This document shows positions 27,001 through 37,055 of a stretch of DNA of 64,000 bases, in pieces; within the stretch, counting starts at the first letter, position 1, and every line of letters starts with the position of its first letter. This DNA comes from Pseudomonas sp. IAC-BECa141. GTDB taxonomy: Bacteria > Pseudomonadota > Gammaproteobacteria > Pseudomonadales > Pseudomonadaceae. The stretch is from the NCBI RefSeq assembly GCF_020544405.1, contig NZ_CP065410.1, forward strand, positions 4,712,001 through 4,776,000, given 5' to 3'. The translations under genes were made by a program, and so were the position numbers. The notes below the pieces were generated by a model, which was not told the DNA's origin, searched no databases, and was given only the letters and a program-made list of their open reading frames with translations.

Positions 27001-27396
27001 ATGCCCCAACCCGCCTCTTCTCGACTCGCCCGCCTGCTGTTCGGCCTGCTCGCCTATGTCAGCCTCGGTATCGGCCTGATCGCCATCGTCGTGCCCGGCC
27101 TGCCGACCACCGAGTTCATCCTGCTCGCCGCCTGGGCCGCGACCCGCAGCTCGCCGCGCCTGAGTGCCTGGCTGGAAAACCATCGGCTGTTCGGGCCGAT
27201 CCTGAGCAACTGGCGCAACGGCAAGATCATCGCCCGCAAGGCCAAGGTCAGCGCCACCGTCAGCATGCTGCTGTGCGCGACCCTGATGCTGGTGATGCTC
27301 GATCACGGCTGGCCGATTTATCTGGCGATTGCAGGGATGACGATGGGCAACCTGTGGATCTGGTCGCGACCCGAAACGCTGCCGAAGATTTCCTGA
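27001..27396 (+). CDS. DUF454 (YbaN-like) inner-membrane protein
   Basis: A 131-residue small membrane protein with hydrophobic segments LFGLLAYVSLGIGLIAIVVP and VSMLLCATLMLVML. The motif VVPGLPTTEFILLAAWAATRSS is the DUF454 signature. Function unknown; members often lie near heme or iron genes, and here it follows hemO in the same direction, though a REPIN separates them. It might be co-transcribed or independent. Confidence 0.85.
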   Translation: MPQPASSRLARLLFGLLAYVSLGIGLIAIVVPGLPTTEFILLAAWAATRSSPRLSAWLENHRLFGPILSNWRNGKIIARKAKVSATVSMLLCATLMLVMLDHGWPIYLAIAGMTMGNLWIWSRPETLPKIS

Positions 27397-27576
27397 TTTT
27401 CCCCTTGTTTTCAGGGCTTTTACCCACGCAAACGTTTAGTCATGACCGTTCGTCGGCATGTCGCTCATGCACTCTCGCCTCGCGCCGATGAGCATTGAAT
27501 GGCGCTGAATGGATTTGGCGATCCGGGCTCCTCCCTGCCCCGCAGCCAACAGTTCATTCATTCGCGAGAACGTCCC

Positions 27577-29715
27577 ATGTTCGACTCTCTATCCATACGC
27601 CTGAAAATCGTCCTGCTGTCCGGCCTGTGCCTGCTCGGTGTGGTTGCGCTGATCGTCGGCATCAATATCTACCAGACCAACCAGAACGACGAACTGGTCA
27701 GCCAGTCGAGCAGCAGGATGCTCACCGCCAGCGTGCAGAACCTGCTGCAGGCCAAGGCTGCCGAACAGGCGGTGCAGGTACAGAAAACCTTCGGCGAAAG
27801 CCTGCTGGTGATTACCGCGCTGGCCGACCAGATCAAGGACATGCGCGTCATGGCCGCCAAGCGTTCGCTGGACGCCGGCGCCCTGCGTGAAGAGTTGAAC
27901 CTGAGCCTGAAGACCGCGTTCGAGCGCAACAGCAAGGTGCTCGGCATCTGGCTGGCCTTCGAACCCAATGGCCTCGACGGCAAGGACAGCGAGTTCGTCA
28001 ATGACGCCGCGCGCCAGTCCAACGAAGCCGGGCGCTTCGCCACCTACTGGAGCCGCGCCGCCGGTTCTGCGCTGAACACGATCATGGTCGAAGACGACAT
28101 GAACAAGACCACCCTCAGTGTCAGCGGCACGCCTTACAACAGCTGGTACACCTGCCCTCGCGACAACAAGCGCACCTGCCTGCTCGACCCTTACGCCGAC
28201 ACCGTGGGCGGCAAGGAAATGCTCATGACCACCATTGCCGTGCCGCTGCTGGTGGATGGCAAGGCTATCGGCGTGGTCGGCGTCGACATCGCCCTTGATG
28301 CACTGCAAGCGGCGGCCGTGGGTTCCCAGCGCGAACTGTTCAACGGTGCCGGGCACATGCTGATTGTCTCCGGCAGCGGCGTGTTGGGCGCCTACAGCAC
28401 CGACGCGACCAAGGTCGGCAAAGGCATCGCCGAAACCCTCGGCACCGAAGGCAAGGACATCCTGCAACTGCTGAGCGCCGGCACGCCGAAGATTCTGGAA
28501 CAGGGCGATCTGATCCGCGCCGTTTACCCGGTCGATCCGATCGGCAACTCCCGCGCCTGGGGCGTGGTCATCGACTTGCCGAAACAAGTGCTGCTGGCCG
28601 ACTCGGTCAAACTGCAAGCGGTGCTCGACGACGCTCAGCAAACCGGCCTGATGACCGCGCTGACGGTGGCCGTGATCGCCGGTCTGATCGGCCTGGTACT
28701 GATCTGGCTCACCGCCTCGGGCGTGACCCGTCCGATCAACAGCGTCGCCGAAATGCTGAGGAACATCGCCAGCGGCGAAGGCGACCTGACCCAGCGCCTG
28801 AACTACACCAAGAAGGATGAACTGGGCGAACTGGTGAACTGGTTCAACCGCTTCCTCGACAAGCTGCAACCGACCATCGCCCAAATCAAACAGAGCATCA
28901 CCGAAGCCCGTGGCACCGCCGATCAATCGTCGGAGATCGCCCGCCAGACCAGCGAAGGCATGCAGGTGCAGTTCCGCGAGATCGATCAGGTGGCGACCGC
29001 GTCCAACGAAATGAGCGCCACCGCCCACGACGTCGCCAACAGCGCTTCGAATGCCGCCAACGCGGCGAAAGGCGCCGACCAGTCGGCCAAGGACGGGATG
29101 TCGATCATCGAGCGCAGCACTCGTGACATCAATCAACTGGCCGACGAAGTCAGCAAAGCGGTAACCGAGGTCGAAGAGCTGGCAGTCAACAGCGAGCAGA
29201 TCGGTTCGGTGCTGGAAGTGATCCGCAGCATCGCCGAACAGACCAACCTGCTGGCGCTGAACGCCGCGATCGAAGCGGCCCGTGCCGGTGAAAGCGGTCG
29301 TGGTTTCGCGGTGGTGGCGGACGAAGTCCGTAACCTGGCCAAGCGCACCCAGGATTCGGTGGAAGAAATCCGCGTGGTCATCGAACGCATCCAGACCGGC
29401 ACCCGTGGCGTGGTCGCGACCATGCACTCGAGCCAGACCCAGGCCCACAACAACGCCGGGCAGATCCGCCAGGCCGTGGACGCCCTCGGCAAGATCAGCG
29501 ATGCAGTCACTGTGATCAGCGACATGAACCTGCAAATCGCCAGCGCCGCCGAACAGCAGAGCGCCGTGGCCGAAGAGGTCAACCGCAACGTCTCGGCGAT
29601 CCGTACCGTCACCGAAACCCTGACCGAACAAGCCACCGAATCGGCGGCGATCAGCAGCCAGCTCAACGCCCTGGCCAGCCAGCAGATGAAATTGATGGAT
29701 CAGTTCCGCGTGTAA
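27577..29715 (+). CDS. Methyl-accepting chemotaxis protein with periplasmic dCACHE domain
   Basis: A 712-residue chemoreceptor. TM1 is [20 protein letters not shown] (about 10-30), the periplasmic domain spans 31-355, TM2 is around 361-384, then HAMP and a long cytoplasmic coiled coil with the conserved tip [20 protein letters not shown]. The ligand domain is of double-CACHE type but lacks the YxxRPWY motif of amino-acid receptors; instead it has Cys193 and Cys201 in [11 protein letters not shown], likely a disulfide loop. The ligand is unknown. ATG at 27577 chosen because the preceding 26 codons are not membrane-like. No chemotaxis genes adjoin it. Confidence 0.92.
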   Translation: MFDSLSIRLKIVLLSGLCLLGVVALIVGINIYQTNQNDELVSQSSSRMLTASVQNLLQAKAAEQAVQVQKTFGESLLVITALADQIKDMRVMAAKRSLDAGALREELNLSLKTAFERNSKVLGIWLAFEPNGLDGKDSEFVNDAARQSNEAGRFATYWSRAAGSALNTIMVEDDMNKTTLSVSGTPYNSWYTCPRDNKRTCLLDPYADTVGGKEMLMTTIAVPLLVDGKAIGVVGVDIALDALQAAAVGSQRELFNGAGHMLIVSGSGVLGAYSTDATKVGKGIAETLGTEGKDILQLLSAGTPKILEQGDLIRAVYPVDPIGNSRAWGVVIDLPKQVLLADSVKLQAVLDDAQQTGLMTALTVAVIAGLIGLVLIWLTASGVTRPINSVAEMLRNIASGEGDLTQRLNYTKKDELGELVNWFNRFLDKLQPTIAQIKQSITEARGTADQSSEIARQTSEGMQVQFREIDQVATASNEMSATAHDVANSASNAANAAKGADQSAKDGMSIIERSTRDINQLADEVSKAVTEVEELAVNSEQIGSVLEVIRSIAEQTNLLALNAAIEAARAGESGRGFAVVADEVRNLAKRTQDSVEEIRVVIERIQTGTRGVVATMHSSQTQAHNNAGQIRQAVDALGKISDAVTVISDMNLQIASAAEQQSAVAEEVNRNVSAIRTVTETLTEQATESAAISSQLNALASQQMKLMDQFRV

Positions 29716-29807
29716 TCGCTCGCCCTGACTCCCACAGGGGACAGTGTGTTTCATCGAGGTCGATAGCGTTTTGCACTATTCTGCCCTCTCGTTCCGGAGG
29801 GCCTTCG

Positions 29808-31157
29808 ATGACCGATCTGCTCACGTCCATTCAAGCCGCACTCGGCTTGTCCCCCACGCCGATTGCATTTACCGCCGAGGGCGCCCTGCCCTCGGTGTTT
29901 GCCGTCACCGACCTTGCCTGCGCCAGTATTGCCGCTGCCGGGCAAGCGGTTGCCGAACTCCTTCAGCAGCAGACCGGCGACTTGCCCACTGTAGAAGTCG
30001 ACCGACGTCTTGCGTCGTTCTGGTTCGCCACCTCGCTGCGACCGATCGGCTGGGCAGTGCCGCCGCTGTGGGATCCGGTGGCCGGCGACTACGCGACCAA
30101 CGACGGCTGGATCCGCCTGCACACCAACGCCCCGCATCACCGCGCCGCCGCTGAAAGCGTGCTCGGCGCTTGCGCCGACCGGGCGGCGATGGCGGCGAAA
30201 GTCGCGCAATGGGCCAGTGCCGATCTGGAGCAAGCGGTGGTCGATGCCAAGGGTTGTGCTGCCGAAATGCGCAATTGGGCGCAGTGGCAAAAACATCCGC
30301 AGGGGTTGGCGGTGAATGCCGAACCCTTGGTGCATTTCAGTGACGGGAAAGACGAAAGCCATCAACCCTGGCAAGGCTCGGTGGCGCAACCATTGGCCGG
30401 GCTCAAGGTGCTCGATCTGACTCGCGTACTCGCCGGGCCGACTGCCAGCCGTTTTCTTGCAGGGCTCGGCGCCAATGTGTTGCGCATCGACCCGCCGACC
30501 TGGAACGAACCCGGCGTGGTGCCGGAAATGACCCTCGGCAAACATTGTGCGCGGCTGGATCTCCATCAACCGGCGGATCGTGCGGTGTTTGAAGGGTTAC
30601 TTCAGGACGCTGACATTCTGTTGCACGGCTATCGCGCCGACGCTCTTGAACATCTCGGCTTCGGCGTCGAACGTCGCCGGCAACTGGCACCGGGGCTGAT
30701 CGATGTCTGCCTCAATGCCTACGGCTGGAGCGGCCCGTGGCAGAACCGTCGGGGTTTCGACAGTCTGGTGCAGATGAGCAGCGGCATCGCCGAGGCCGGG
30801 CAGCGCTGGAAGCAGGCAGACAAACCGACACCGCTGCCGGTACAGGCGCTGGATCATGCGACGGGGTATCTGATGGCGGCGAGTGTGATTCGGTTGCTGG
30901 CTGAACGGTTACGCAGTGGTCGAGGTGGCTCGGGGCGGTTGTCGCTGGCGCGGACGGCGAAGCTGTTGATCGAACATGGGCCGGGGACGGGCGAAGTGCT
31001 GCGTCCGGAGGATGCAAAGGATCAGAGTTTGCAAATGGAACAGACGCCGTGGGGGCCGGCGCATCGGCTGCAAGTGCCGCTTCGTATTGCTGGAACGCCG
31101 TTGCAGTGGGCTTTGCCGGCAACCGAGTTGGGCTCACATCCAGCGCAATGGCTTTGA
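29808..31157 (+). CDS. CaiB/BaiF (family III) CoA-transferase
   Basis: A 449-residue protein with an N-terminal section of about 195 residues and a family III CoA-transferase core starting at GLKVLDLTRVLAGPTASRFL (about 199). Further conserved parts are GANVLRIDPP, DADILLHGYRADAL and LIDVCLNAYGWSGPW. Such enzymes move CoA between carboxylic acids; the substrate pair is not predictable. GGAGG lies 8 bases before the ATG. Stand-alone gene, convergent with the arcD paralogue; about 90 bp separates it from the chemoreceptor gene. Confidence 0.88.
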   Translation: MTDLLTSIQAALGLSPTPIAFTAEGALPSVFAVTDLACASIAAAGQAVAELLQQQTGDLPTVEVDRRLASFWFATSLRPIGWAVPPLWDPVAGDYATNDGWIRLHTNAPHHRAAAESVLGACADRAAMAAKVAQWASADLEQAVVDAKGCAAEMRNWAQWQKHPQGLAVNAEPLVHFSDGKDESHQPWQGSVAQPLAGLKVLDLTRVLAGPTASRFLAGLGANVLRIDPPTWNEPGVVPEMTLGKHCARLDLHQPADRAVFEGLLQDADILLHGYRADALEHLGFGVERRRQLAPGLIDVCLNAYGWSGPWQNRRGFDSLVQMSSGIAEAGQRWKQADKPTPLPVQALDHATGYLMAASVIRLLAERLRSGRGGSGRLSLARTAKLLIEHGPGTGEVLRPEDAKDQSLQMEQTPWGPAHRLQVPLRIAGTPLQWALPATELGSHPAQWL

Positions 31158-31161
31158 AGGA

Positions 31162-31181
31162 GTGCGGATATCAATCCGCAC
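31162..31181. terminator. Hairpin between convergent CoA-transferase and arcD paralogue
   Basis: GTGCGGAT-ATCA-ATCCGCAC, a perfect 8-bp stem 5 bp past the CoA-transferase stop. No T tract on either side, so termination is only plausible. Confidence 0.45.
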
Positions 31182-31231
31182 GACTCAAGGTTGTCCACAG
31201 CACCTGCGCCGCATCCCCCGGAGCCGCAATC

Positions 31232-32659
31232 TCACAGTGACAACACGCCGCTGTACAACCCGTAGGCCGCGAGCCCGGCCCCGGCGATGACGCAGGTGAA
31301 AATCCCTTTCTCGAGCGTGGTGAACAGTGGCTCGCCCTGCTCATGTTTGGCCTTGGCGAACAGGATCACCCCCGGCGCATACAGCAGCGCCGACAGCAGC
31401 AGGTATTTCACCCCGCCGGCATACAACAGCCACACCGCGTAACACAGCGCGATGCCGCCGATCAGCAGATCCTTGGTGCGTTCGGCGGAGGCATGTTCAT
31501 AGGTTTCACCCCGTCCGCTGAGCAACACGGCGTAGGCCGCCGACCACAGATACGGCACCAGAATCATCGACGAGGCGAGGTAGATCAGGCTGGTGTAAGT
31601 GCCGGCGGAAAACAGCGTGATCAGCAGGAAAATCTGGATCATCACGTTGGTCAGCCACAACGCGTTGACCGGCACATGGTTGGCGTTTTCCTTTTTCAGG
31701 AACGCCGGCATCGTATTGTCCCTGGCGGTGGCGAACAGGATCTCCGCGCACAACAGCGCCCACGACAACAACGCACCGAGCAACGAAATGGCCAGGCCCA
31801 CGCTGATCAGCAACGCGCCCCATGGTCCTACTATGTGTTCCAGCACGGCGGCCAGCGACGGGTTCTGCAAGATCGCCAGTTCCGGCTGACTCATGATCCC
31901 CAGCGACAACACATTGACCAGCACCAGCAGCGCCAGCACACCGAGGAAACCGATCACCGTGGCGCGGCCGACGTCCGTGCGTTTCTCCGCCCGCGCCGAG
32001 TAAACGCTCGCGCCTTCGATACCGATAAATACAAACACGGTGACCAGCATCATGTTGCGCACCTGATCCATCACGCCGCCGAAATTCGGATTGCTGCGGC
32101 CCCAGATATCGCGGGTAAAAACGTCGGCCTTGAACGCCACGGCGGCGATGATCACAAACATGATCAACGGAATGATCTTGGCCACGGTGGTCAACTGATT
32201 GATCAGCGCTGCTTCCTTGATCCCGCGCATCACCAGAAAATGCACGGCCCACAGCAACACCGAGGCACAACCGATGGCGATTGGCGTGTTGCCCTGGCCG
32301 AACACCGGAAAGAAGTAGCCGAGTGTGCTGAACAGCAACACGAAATACCCGACGTTGCCCAGCCAGGCGCTGATCCAGTAACCCCACGCCGAAGAGAAAC
32401 CCATGTAATCGCCGAACCCGGCCTTGGCGTAGGCATAGACGCCGGAGTCCAGTTCCGGTTTGCGGTTGGCCAGGGTCTGGAACACGAAGGCCAGGGTGAG
32501 CATGCCGATCGCCGTGATCCCCCAGCCGATCAGGATGGCCCCGGCATCGGCCCGGGCCGCCATGTTCTGCGGCAGGGAGAAAATCCCCCCGCCAATCATC
32601 GACCCCACCACCAGGGCGATCAGTGCGCCAAGGCGCAGCTTTTGCGTCGGTTGCGACAT
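31232..32659 (-). CDS. ArcD-type arginine/ornithine antiporter, second copy
   Basis: A 475-residue APC-family transporter with 12-13 membrane segments, starting SQPTQKLRLGALIALVVGSM after the Met. It has exactly the length of the ArcD encoded divergently at 33108, and 50 of the first 60 residues agree. [16 protein letters not shown] is the substrate/unwound TM1 region and [13 protein letters not shown] and IEGASVYSARA are shared. Predicted to exchange arginine for ornithine, or a related amine pair. The ATG at 32659 (GGAG upstream) matches the partner's start. No Anr-like box was found on its side. Confidence 0.88.
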   Translation of the reverse strand: MSQPTQKLRLGALIALVVGSMIGGGIFSLPQNMAARADAGAILIGWGITAIGMLTLAFVFQTLANRKPELDSGVYAYAKAGFGDYMGFSSAWGYWISAWLGNVGYFVLLFSTLGYFFPVFGQGNTPIAIGCASVLLWAVHFLVMRGIKEAALINQLTTVAKIIPLIMFVIIAAVAFKADVFTRDIWGRSNPNFGGVMDQVRNMMLVTVFVFIGIEGASVYSARAEKRTDVGRATVIGFLGVLALLVLVNVLSLGIMSQPELAILQNPSLAAVLEHIVGPWGALLISVGLAISLLGALLSWALLCAEILFATARDNTMPAFLKKENANHVPVNALWLTNVMIQIFLLITLFSAGTYTSLIYLASSMILVPYLWSAAYAVLLSGRGETYEHASAERTKDLLIGGIALCYAVWLLYAGGVKYLLLSALLYAPGVILFAKAKHEQGEPLFTTLEKGIFTCVIAGAGLAAYGLYSGVLSL

Positions 32660-33032
32660 TCCAGCGTCTCCAAGTTCCAGAGCGGCAACTGCCGCGAAAC
32701 CGTTATGCAACCGGCTTTTAACTAAATGGATAAAGCGTAATGACGTTTATTGAATAACGCCAATCAACACCCGTTATATATAGCCATCGGCACTAACGCA
32801 TAGCACGTTCAGTTAGTTTTGTGCGCGAATCCTGATAAATCAATTCTGTGCTGAAAACAACGATGAAAAATTTGCCAAAACCTGAAAAGGAACTAGCGTG
32901 ATAATTCGAAAGTAATAGGATCCATTCTTAACCACTTCGGACAAAGGCCTCTAGGACGGGCCTTCCAGAAAATAGCCTTATGCCTCCAGACGTTTCATAA
33001 GTCATTCATTAACAATGGAATGTGACTATGCA
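32660..33032. other. Divergent intergenic region between the arcD copies, no gene
   Basis: AT-rich for this genome and without a credible reading frame. On the left side TATATA near 32777 could be the -10 of the second arcD copy. I see no second clear Anr or ArgR site; CCTGATAAATCAA near 32831 has only half of an Anr dyad. Confidence 0.5.
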
Positions 33033-33074
33033 CTGATCTAAGTCAGCTGTTTGAAAAGCCAACAGAACTACGCT
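33033..33074 (+). promoter_or_regulatory. Anr-dependent arcDABC promoter
   Basis: CTGAT-CTAA-GTCAG (33033-33046) matches the TTGAT-N4-ATCAA/GTCAA Anr/FNR box in its inner bases TGAT and GTCA. A -10-like TACGCT lies at 33069-33074. If +1 is 33081, the box centre (33039.5) falls exactly at -41.5, the class II activator position. Confidence 0.7.
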
Positions 33075-33107
33075 GTGAACTCTTCTCTCCTGCAATGGAG
33101 TCATGCA

Positions 33108-34535
33108 ATGTCTGAAGCTTCCGGAAAACTACGACTAGGTGCACTGGTTGCATTGGTAGTCGGTTCAATGATCGGTGGCGGGATATTCTCTTTGCCACAA
33201 AACATGGCCGCCAGCGCCGACGTCGGCGCGGTATTGATTGGCTGGGCCATCACTGCCGTCGGCATGCTCACCCTCGCTTTTGTCTTCCAGACCCTCGCCA
33301 ACCGAAAGCCTGACCTTGATGGCGGTGTCTACGCCTACGCCAAGGCCGGTTTCGGCGACTACATGGGTTTCTCTTCGGCCTGGGGCTACTGGATCAGTGC
33401 CTGGCTGGGTAACGTCGGTTATTTCGTTCTGCTGTTCAGTACCCTCGGTTATTTTTTTCCGATTTTCGGGGAAGGCAACACTGTTGCCGCCGTGATCGGC
33501 GCCTCTGTCCTGCTATGGGCCGTGCACTTTCTGGTGCTGCGCGGGATCAAGGAAGCGGCGTTCATCAACCTCGTGACCACTGTCGCCAAGGTCGTGCCGC
33601 TGCTGCTGTTCGTCTTGATCGCGCTTTTCGCCTTCAAACTGGACATCTTCACCGCCGACATCTGGGGTGCGAAGAACCCGGACCTGGGCAGCGTGATGAA
33701 CCAGGTGCGCAACATGATGCTGGTCACCGTATGGGTGTTCATCGGCATCGAAGGCGCGAGCATCTTCTCGGCCCGGGCGGAAAAACGTTCGGATGTCGGC
33801 AAGGCGACGGTGCTCGGCTTCATCACCGTGTTGCTGTTCCTGGTGCTGGTGAACGTGCTGTCGCTGGGCATCATGACTCAGCCGGAACTGGCCAAACTGC
33901 AGAACCCGTCGATGGCCGCCGTGCTGGAACATGTGGTCGGTCACTGGGGCGCGGTGCTGATCAGCGTCGGTCTGGTCATCTCGCTGCTGGGAGCGTTGCT
34001 GTCGTGGGTGCTGTTGTGTGCGGAGATCATGTTCGCCGCCGCCAAAGACCACACCATGCCGGAGTTCCTGCGCAAGGAGAACGCCAACCAAGTGCCGGTC
34101 AACGCCCTGTGGCTGACTAACGCGATGGTGCAGCTGTTCCTGATCATCACCCTGTTCTCGGCCAGCACTTACCTGTCGCTGATCTACCTCGCCACTTCGA
34201 TGATTCTGGTGCCGTACCTGTGGTCGGCGGCCTACGCCCTGCTACTGGCGGTGCGCGGCGAAAGCTACGAAGGCTTCGCGGCCGAACGGCGCAAGGATCT
34301 GATCATCGGTGCCATCGCCCTGATCTACGCGATCTGGCTGCTCTACGCCGGCGGCGTGAAGTACCTGCTGCTGTCGGCCCTGCTCTATGCCCCGGGCGCG
34401 ATCCTGTTCGCCAAGGCCAAGCTCGAACTCAATCAACCGGTTTTCACCAACGTCGAGAAGCTGATTTTCGCCGCAGTGGTCGTGGGTGCCCTCGTGGCCG
34501 CCTACGGACTGTACGACGGCTTCCTGACTCTGTAA
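33108..34535 (+). CDS. arcD: Arginine/ornithine antiporter ArcD
   Basis: A 475-residue APC-family inner-membrane antiporter exchanging external arginine for ornithine to feed the arginine deiminase pathway. About 12 hydrophobic helices are visible, with [16 protein letters not shown] early and [19 protein letters not shown] near the end. The ATG at 33108 has GGAG 8 bases before it. First gene of arcDABC; arcA starts 34 bp after its stop. An Anr-type promoter sits upstream, so expression should rise at low oxygen. Confidence 0.95.
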   Translation: MSEASGKLRLGALVALVVGSMIGGGIFSLPQNMAASADVGAVLIGWAITAVGMLTLAFVFQTLANRKPDLDGGVYAYAKAGFGDYMGFSSAWGYWISAWLGNVGYFVLLFSTLGYFFPIFGEGNTVAAVIGASVLLWAVHFLVLRGIKEAAFINLVTTVAKVVPLLLFVLIALFAFKLDIFTADIWGAKNPDLGSVMNQVRNMMLVTVWVFIGIEGASIFSARAEKRSDVGKATVLGFITVLLFLVLVNVLSLGIMTQPELAKLQNPSMAAVLEHVVGHWGAVLISVGLVISLLGALLSWVLLCAEIMFAAAKDHTMPEFLRKENANQVPVNALWLTNAMVQLFLIITLFSASTYLSLIYLATSMILVPYLWSAAYALLLAVRGESYEGFAAERRKDLIIGAIALIYAIWLLYAGGVKYLLLSALLYAPGAILFAKAKLELNQPVFTNVEKLIFAAVVVGALVAAYGLYDGFLTL

Positions 34536-34569
34536 TTGCCCAACGTTTTCTCTCTGGAGGATCACTGAA

Positions 34570-35826
34570 ATGACCACGGAAAAAGTTAAGTACGGCGTCC
34601 ACTCCGAAGCCGGCAAACTGCGCAAAGTCATGGTTTGCTCCCCAGGTCTGGCCCATCAGCGGCTGACCCCGAGCAACTGCGACGAACTGCTGTTCGACGA
34701 CGTCATCTGGGTCAATCAGGCCAAGCGCGACCACTTCGACTTCGTCACCAAAATGCGCGAGCGCGGGATCGAAGTGCTGGAAATGCACAACCTGCTGACC
34801 GACATCGTCGGCAACCCCGAAGCGCTGAAATGGATTCTGGATCGCAAGATCACCCCCGACACCGTCGGCGTCGGCCTGACCAACGAAGTGCGCAGCTGGC
34901 TCGAAGGCCTGGAGCCACGCAAGCTCGCCGAGTTCCTGATCGGCGGCGTCGCCGGCGAAGATCTGCCGGACAGCGAAGGCGCCAGCGTGATCAAGATGTA
35001 TCGCGACTACCTGGGCCATTCCAGCTTCCTGCTCGACCCGCTGCCCAACACCCAGTTCACCCGCGACACCACTTGCTGGATCTACGGCGGCGTGACGCTC
35101 AACCCGATGTACTGGCCGGCCCGTCGCCAGGAAACCCTGTTGACCACCGCCATCTACAAGTTTCACCCCGACTTCACCGGTGCCGACTTCGAAGTCTGGT
35201 ACGGCGATCCGGACAAGGACCACGGCAAAGCCACTCTCGAGGGCGGCGACGTGATGCCGATCGGCAACGGCGTGGTGTTGATCGGCATGGGCGAGCGCTC
35301 CTCGCGCCAGGCCATCGGTCAACTGGCCCAATCGCTGTTCGCCAAAGGCGCGGCCGACAAAGTCGTGGTCGCCGGCCTGCCGAAATCCCGCGCGGCAATG
35401 CACCTGGATACCGTGTTCAGCTTCTGCGACCGCGACCTGGTGACGGTCTTCCCGGAAGTGGTCAAGGAAATCGTGCCGTTCATCATCCGTCCTGACGAAA
35501 GCAAACCTTACGGTCTGGACGTACGACGGGAGAACAAAACGTTCCTCGAAGTCGTGGCCAACTCGCTGAACCTGCCGAATCTGCGCGTCGTGGAAACCGG
35601 CGGCAACAGCTTCGCCGCCGAGCGCGAGCAATGGGATGACGGCAACAACGTGGTGGCCCTGGAGCCCGGGGTCGTTATCGGCTACGACCGCAACACCTAC
35701 ACCAACACCCTGCTGCGCAAGGCCGGGGTCGAGGTCATCACCATCAGCGCCGGCGAACTGGGCCGTGGCCGTGGCGGCGGCCACTGCATGACCTGCCCGA
35801 TCGTGCGCGACCCAATCGACTACTAA
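34570..35826 (+). CDS. arcA: Arginine deiminase
   Basis: A 418-residue guanidine-modifying enzyme hydrolysing arginine to citrulline and ammonia. Cys406 in [14 protein letters not shown] is the nucleophile, at the same number as in P. aeruginosa Arc[12 protein letters not shown] and HLDTVFSF with the catalytic His are present, and [12 protein letters not shown] is the Glu-containing loop. GGAGG precedes the ATG by 9 bases. Second gene of arcDABC. Confidence 0.97.
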   Translation: MTTEKVKYGVHSEAGKLRKVMVCSPGLAHQRLTPSNCDELLFDDVIWVNQAKRDHFDFVTKMRERGIEVLEMHNLLTDIVGNPEALKWILDRKITPDTVGVGLTNEVRSWLEGLEPRKLAEFLIGGVAGEDLPDSEGASVIKMYRDYLGHSSFLLDPLPNTQFTRDTTCWIYGGVTLNPMYWPARRQETLLTTAIYKFHPDFTGADFEVWYGDPDKDHGKATLEGGDVMPIGNGVVLIGMGERSSRQAIGQLAQSLFAKGAADKVVVAGLPKSRAAMHLDTVFSFCDRDLVTVFPEVVKEIVPFIIRPDESKPYGLDVRRENKTFLEVVANSLNLPNLRVVETGGNSFAAEREQWDDGNNVVALEPGVVIGYDRNTYTNTLLRKAGVEVITISAGELGRGRGGGHCMTCPIVRDPIDY

Positions 35827-35895
35827 ACGACCATCTCCCCGGCCGCACTGACCCTGTCGCGGCCGGGCCGATTACCGAATCCAAGGAGAATCATC

Positions 35896-36906
35896 ATGGC
35901 GTTCAACATTCACAACCGTAACCTGCTCAGCCTGGAACACCACACCCCACGTGAGCTGCGCTACCTGCTCGACCTGTCCCGCGACCTCAAGCGCGCCAAG
36001 TACACCGGCACCGAGCAGCAACACCTCAAGGGCAACAACATTGCCCTGATCTTCGAAAAAACCTCGACCCGCACCCGCTGCGCGTTCGAAGTCGCCGCCT
36101 ATGACCAGGGCGCCAACGTCACCTACATCGATCCGAACTCTTCGCAGATCGGCCACAAGGAAAGCATGAAGGACACAGCCCGCGTGCTGGGTCGCATGTA
36201 CGACGCCATCGAGTACCGTGGCTTCAAGCAGGAAATCGTCGAAGAACTGGCCAAGTTCGCCGGCGTGCCGGTGTTCAACGGCCTGACCGATGAATATCAC
36301 CCGACCCAGATGATCGCCGACGTGCTGACCATGCGTGAGCACGCCGACAAGCCGATCCACGAAATCAGCTATGCCTACCTGGGCGACGCGCGCAACAACA
36401 TGGGCAACTCGCTGCTGCTGGTCGGCTCCAAACTGGGTATGGACGTGCGCATCTGCGCGCCGAAAGCCCTGTGGCCGCACGATGACCTGGTCGATCGCTG
36501 CAAGCAATACGCAGAGGAAAGCGGCGCTCGCATCACCCTGACCGAAGACCCGAAAGCGGCGGTCAAGGGCGTGGATTTCATCCACACCGACGTCTGGGTA
36601 TCGATGGGCGAGCCGGTTGAAGCCTGGGCCGAGCGGATCAAGCAACTGCTGCCGTATCAGGTCAACGCCGAGCTGATGAAAGCCACCGGCAACCCGCGCA
36701 CCAAGTTCATGCACTGCCTGCCGGCGTTCCATAACAGCGATACCAAGGTCGGCAAACAGATCGCCGAGCAGTATCCGCACCTGGCCAACGGCATCGAAGT
36801 GACCGACGACGTGTTCGAGTCGCCTGCCTGCATCGCCTTCGAGCAAGCGGAAAACCGCATGCACACCATCAAGGCGATTCTGGTGTCGACTCTGGCTGAT
36901 CTGTAA
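35896..36906 (+). CDS. arcB: Catabolic ornithine carbamoyltransferase
   Basis: A 336-residue carbamoyltransferase that phosphorolyses citrulline to ornithine and carbamoyl phosphate. STRTR (57-61) binds carbamoyl phosphate, [13 protein letters not shown] is the second phosphate site, and HCLPAFH (273-279) the ornithine loop with the reactive Cys. Length and operon position mark it as the catabolic form. Starts 70 bp after arcA with AAGGAGAA upstream. Confidence 0.97.
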   Translation: MAFNIHNRNLLSLEHHTPRELRYLLDLSRDLKRAKYTGTEQQHLKGNNIALIFEKTSTRTRCAFEVAAYDQGANVTYIDPNSSQIGHKESMKDTARVLGRMYDAIEYRGFKQEIVEELAKFAGVPVFNGLTDEYHPTQMIADVLTMREHADKPIHEISYAYLGDARNNMGNSLLLVGSKLGMDVRICAPKALWPHDDLVDRCKQYAEESGARITLTEDPKAAVKGVDFIHTDVWVSMGEPVEAWAERIKQLLPYQVNAELMKATGNPRTKFMHCLPAFHNSDTKVGKQIAEQYPHLANGIEVTDDVFESPACIAFEQAENRMHTIKAILVSTLADL

Positions 36907-36919
36907 CCCGGCTTTGGCA

Positions 36920-37029
36920 CTGATCGTTCCCACGCTCCGCGTGGTAACGCCGCCCCCGGACGCTCCGCGTCCGCTGTGACGCAGAGCGTCACGGGATGCA
37001 TTCCCACGCGGGAGCGTGGGAACGATCAG
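36920..37029. repeat. Nested palindromic intergenic element (copy 2), within arcB-arcC
   Basis: CTGATCGTTCCCACGCTC at the left is the exact complement of GAGCGTGGGAACGATCAG at the right. Internal hairpins GGACGC-TCC-GCGTCC and GTGACGC-AGA-GCGTCAC repeat those of 17490-17606. It sits inside the arc operon. Confidence 0.88.
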
Positions 37030-37055
37030 CGATCAACACGAAAAGGACATGCACC

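Noticed and set aside
27589..29754. 721-codon minus-strand open frame opposite the chemoreceptor
   Set aside because: Antisense to a clear MCP with all domains; no motifs of its own.
32825..32845. Second Anr box for the minus-strand arcD copy
   Set aside because: CCTGATAAATCAA has a TTGAT half-site on the reverse strand but the partner half-site is at the wrong spacing.
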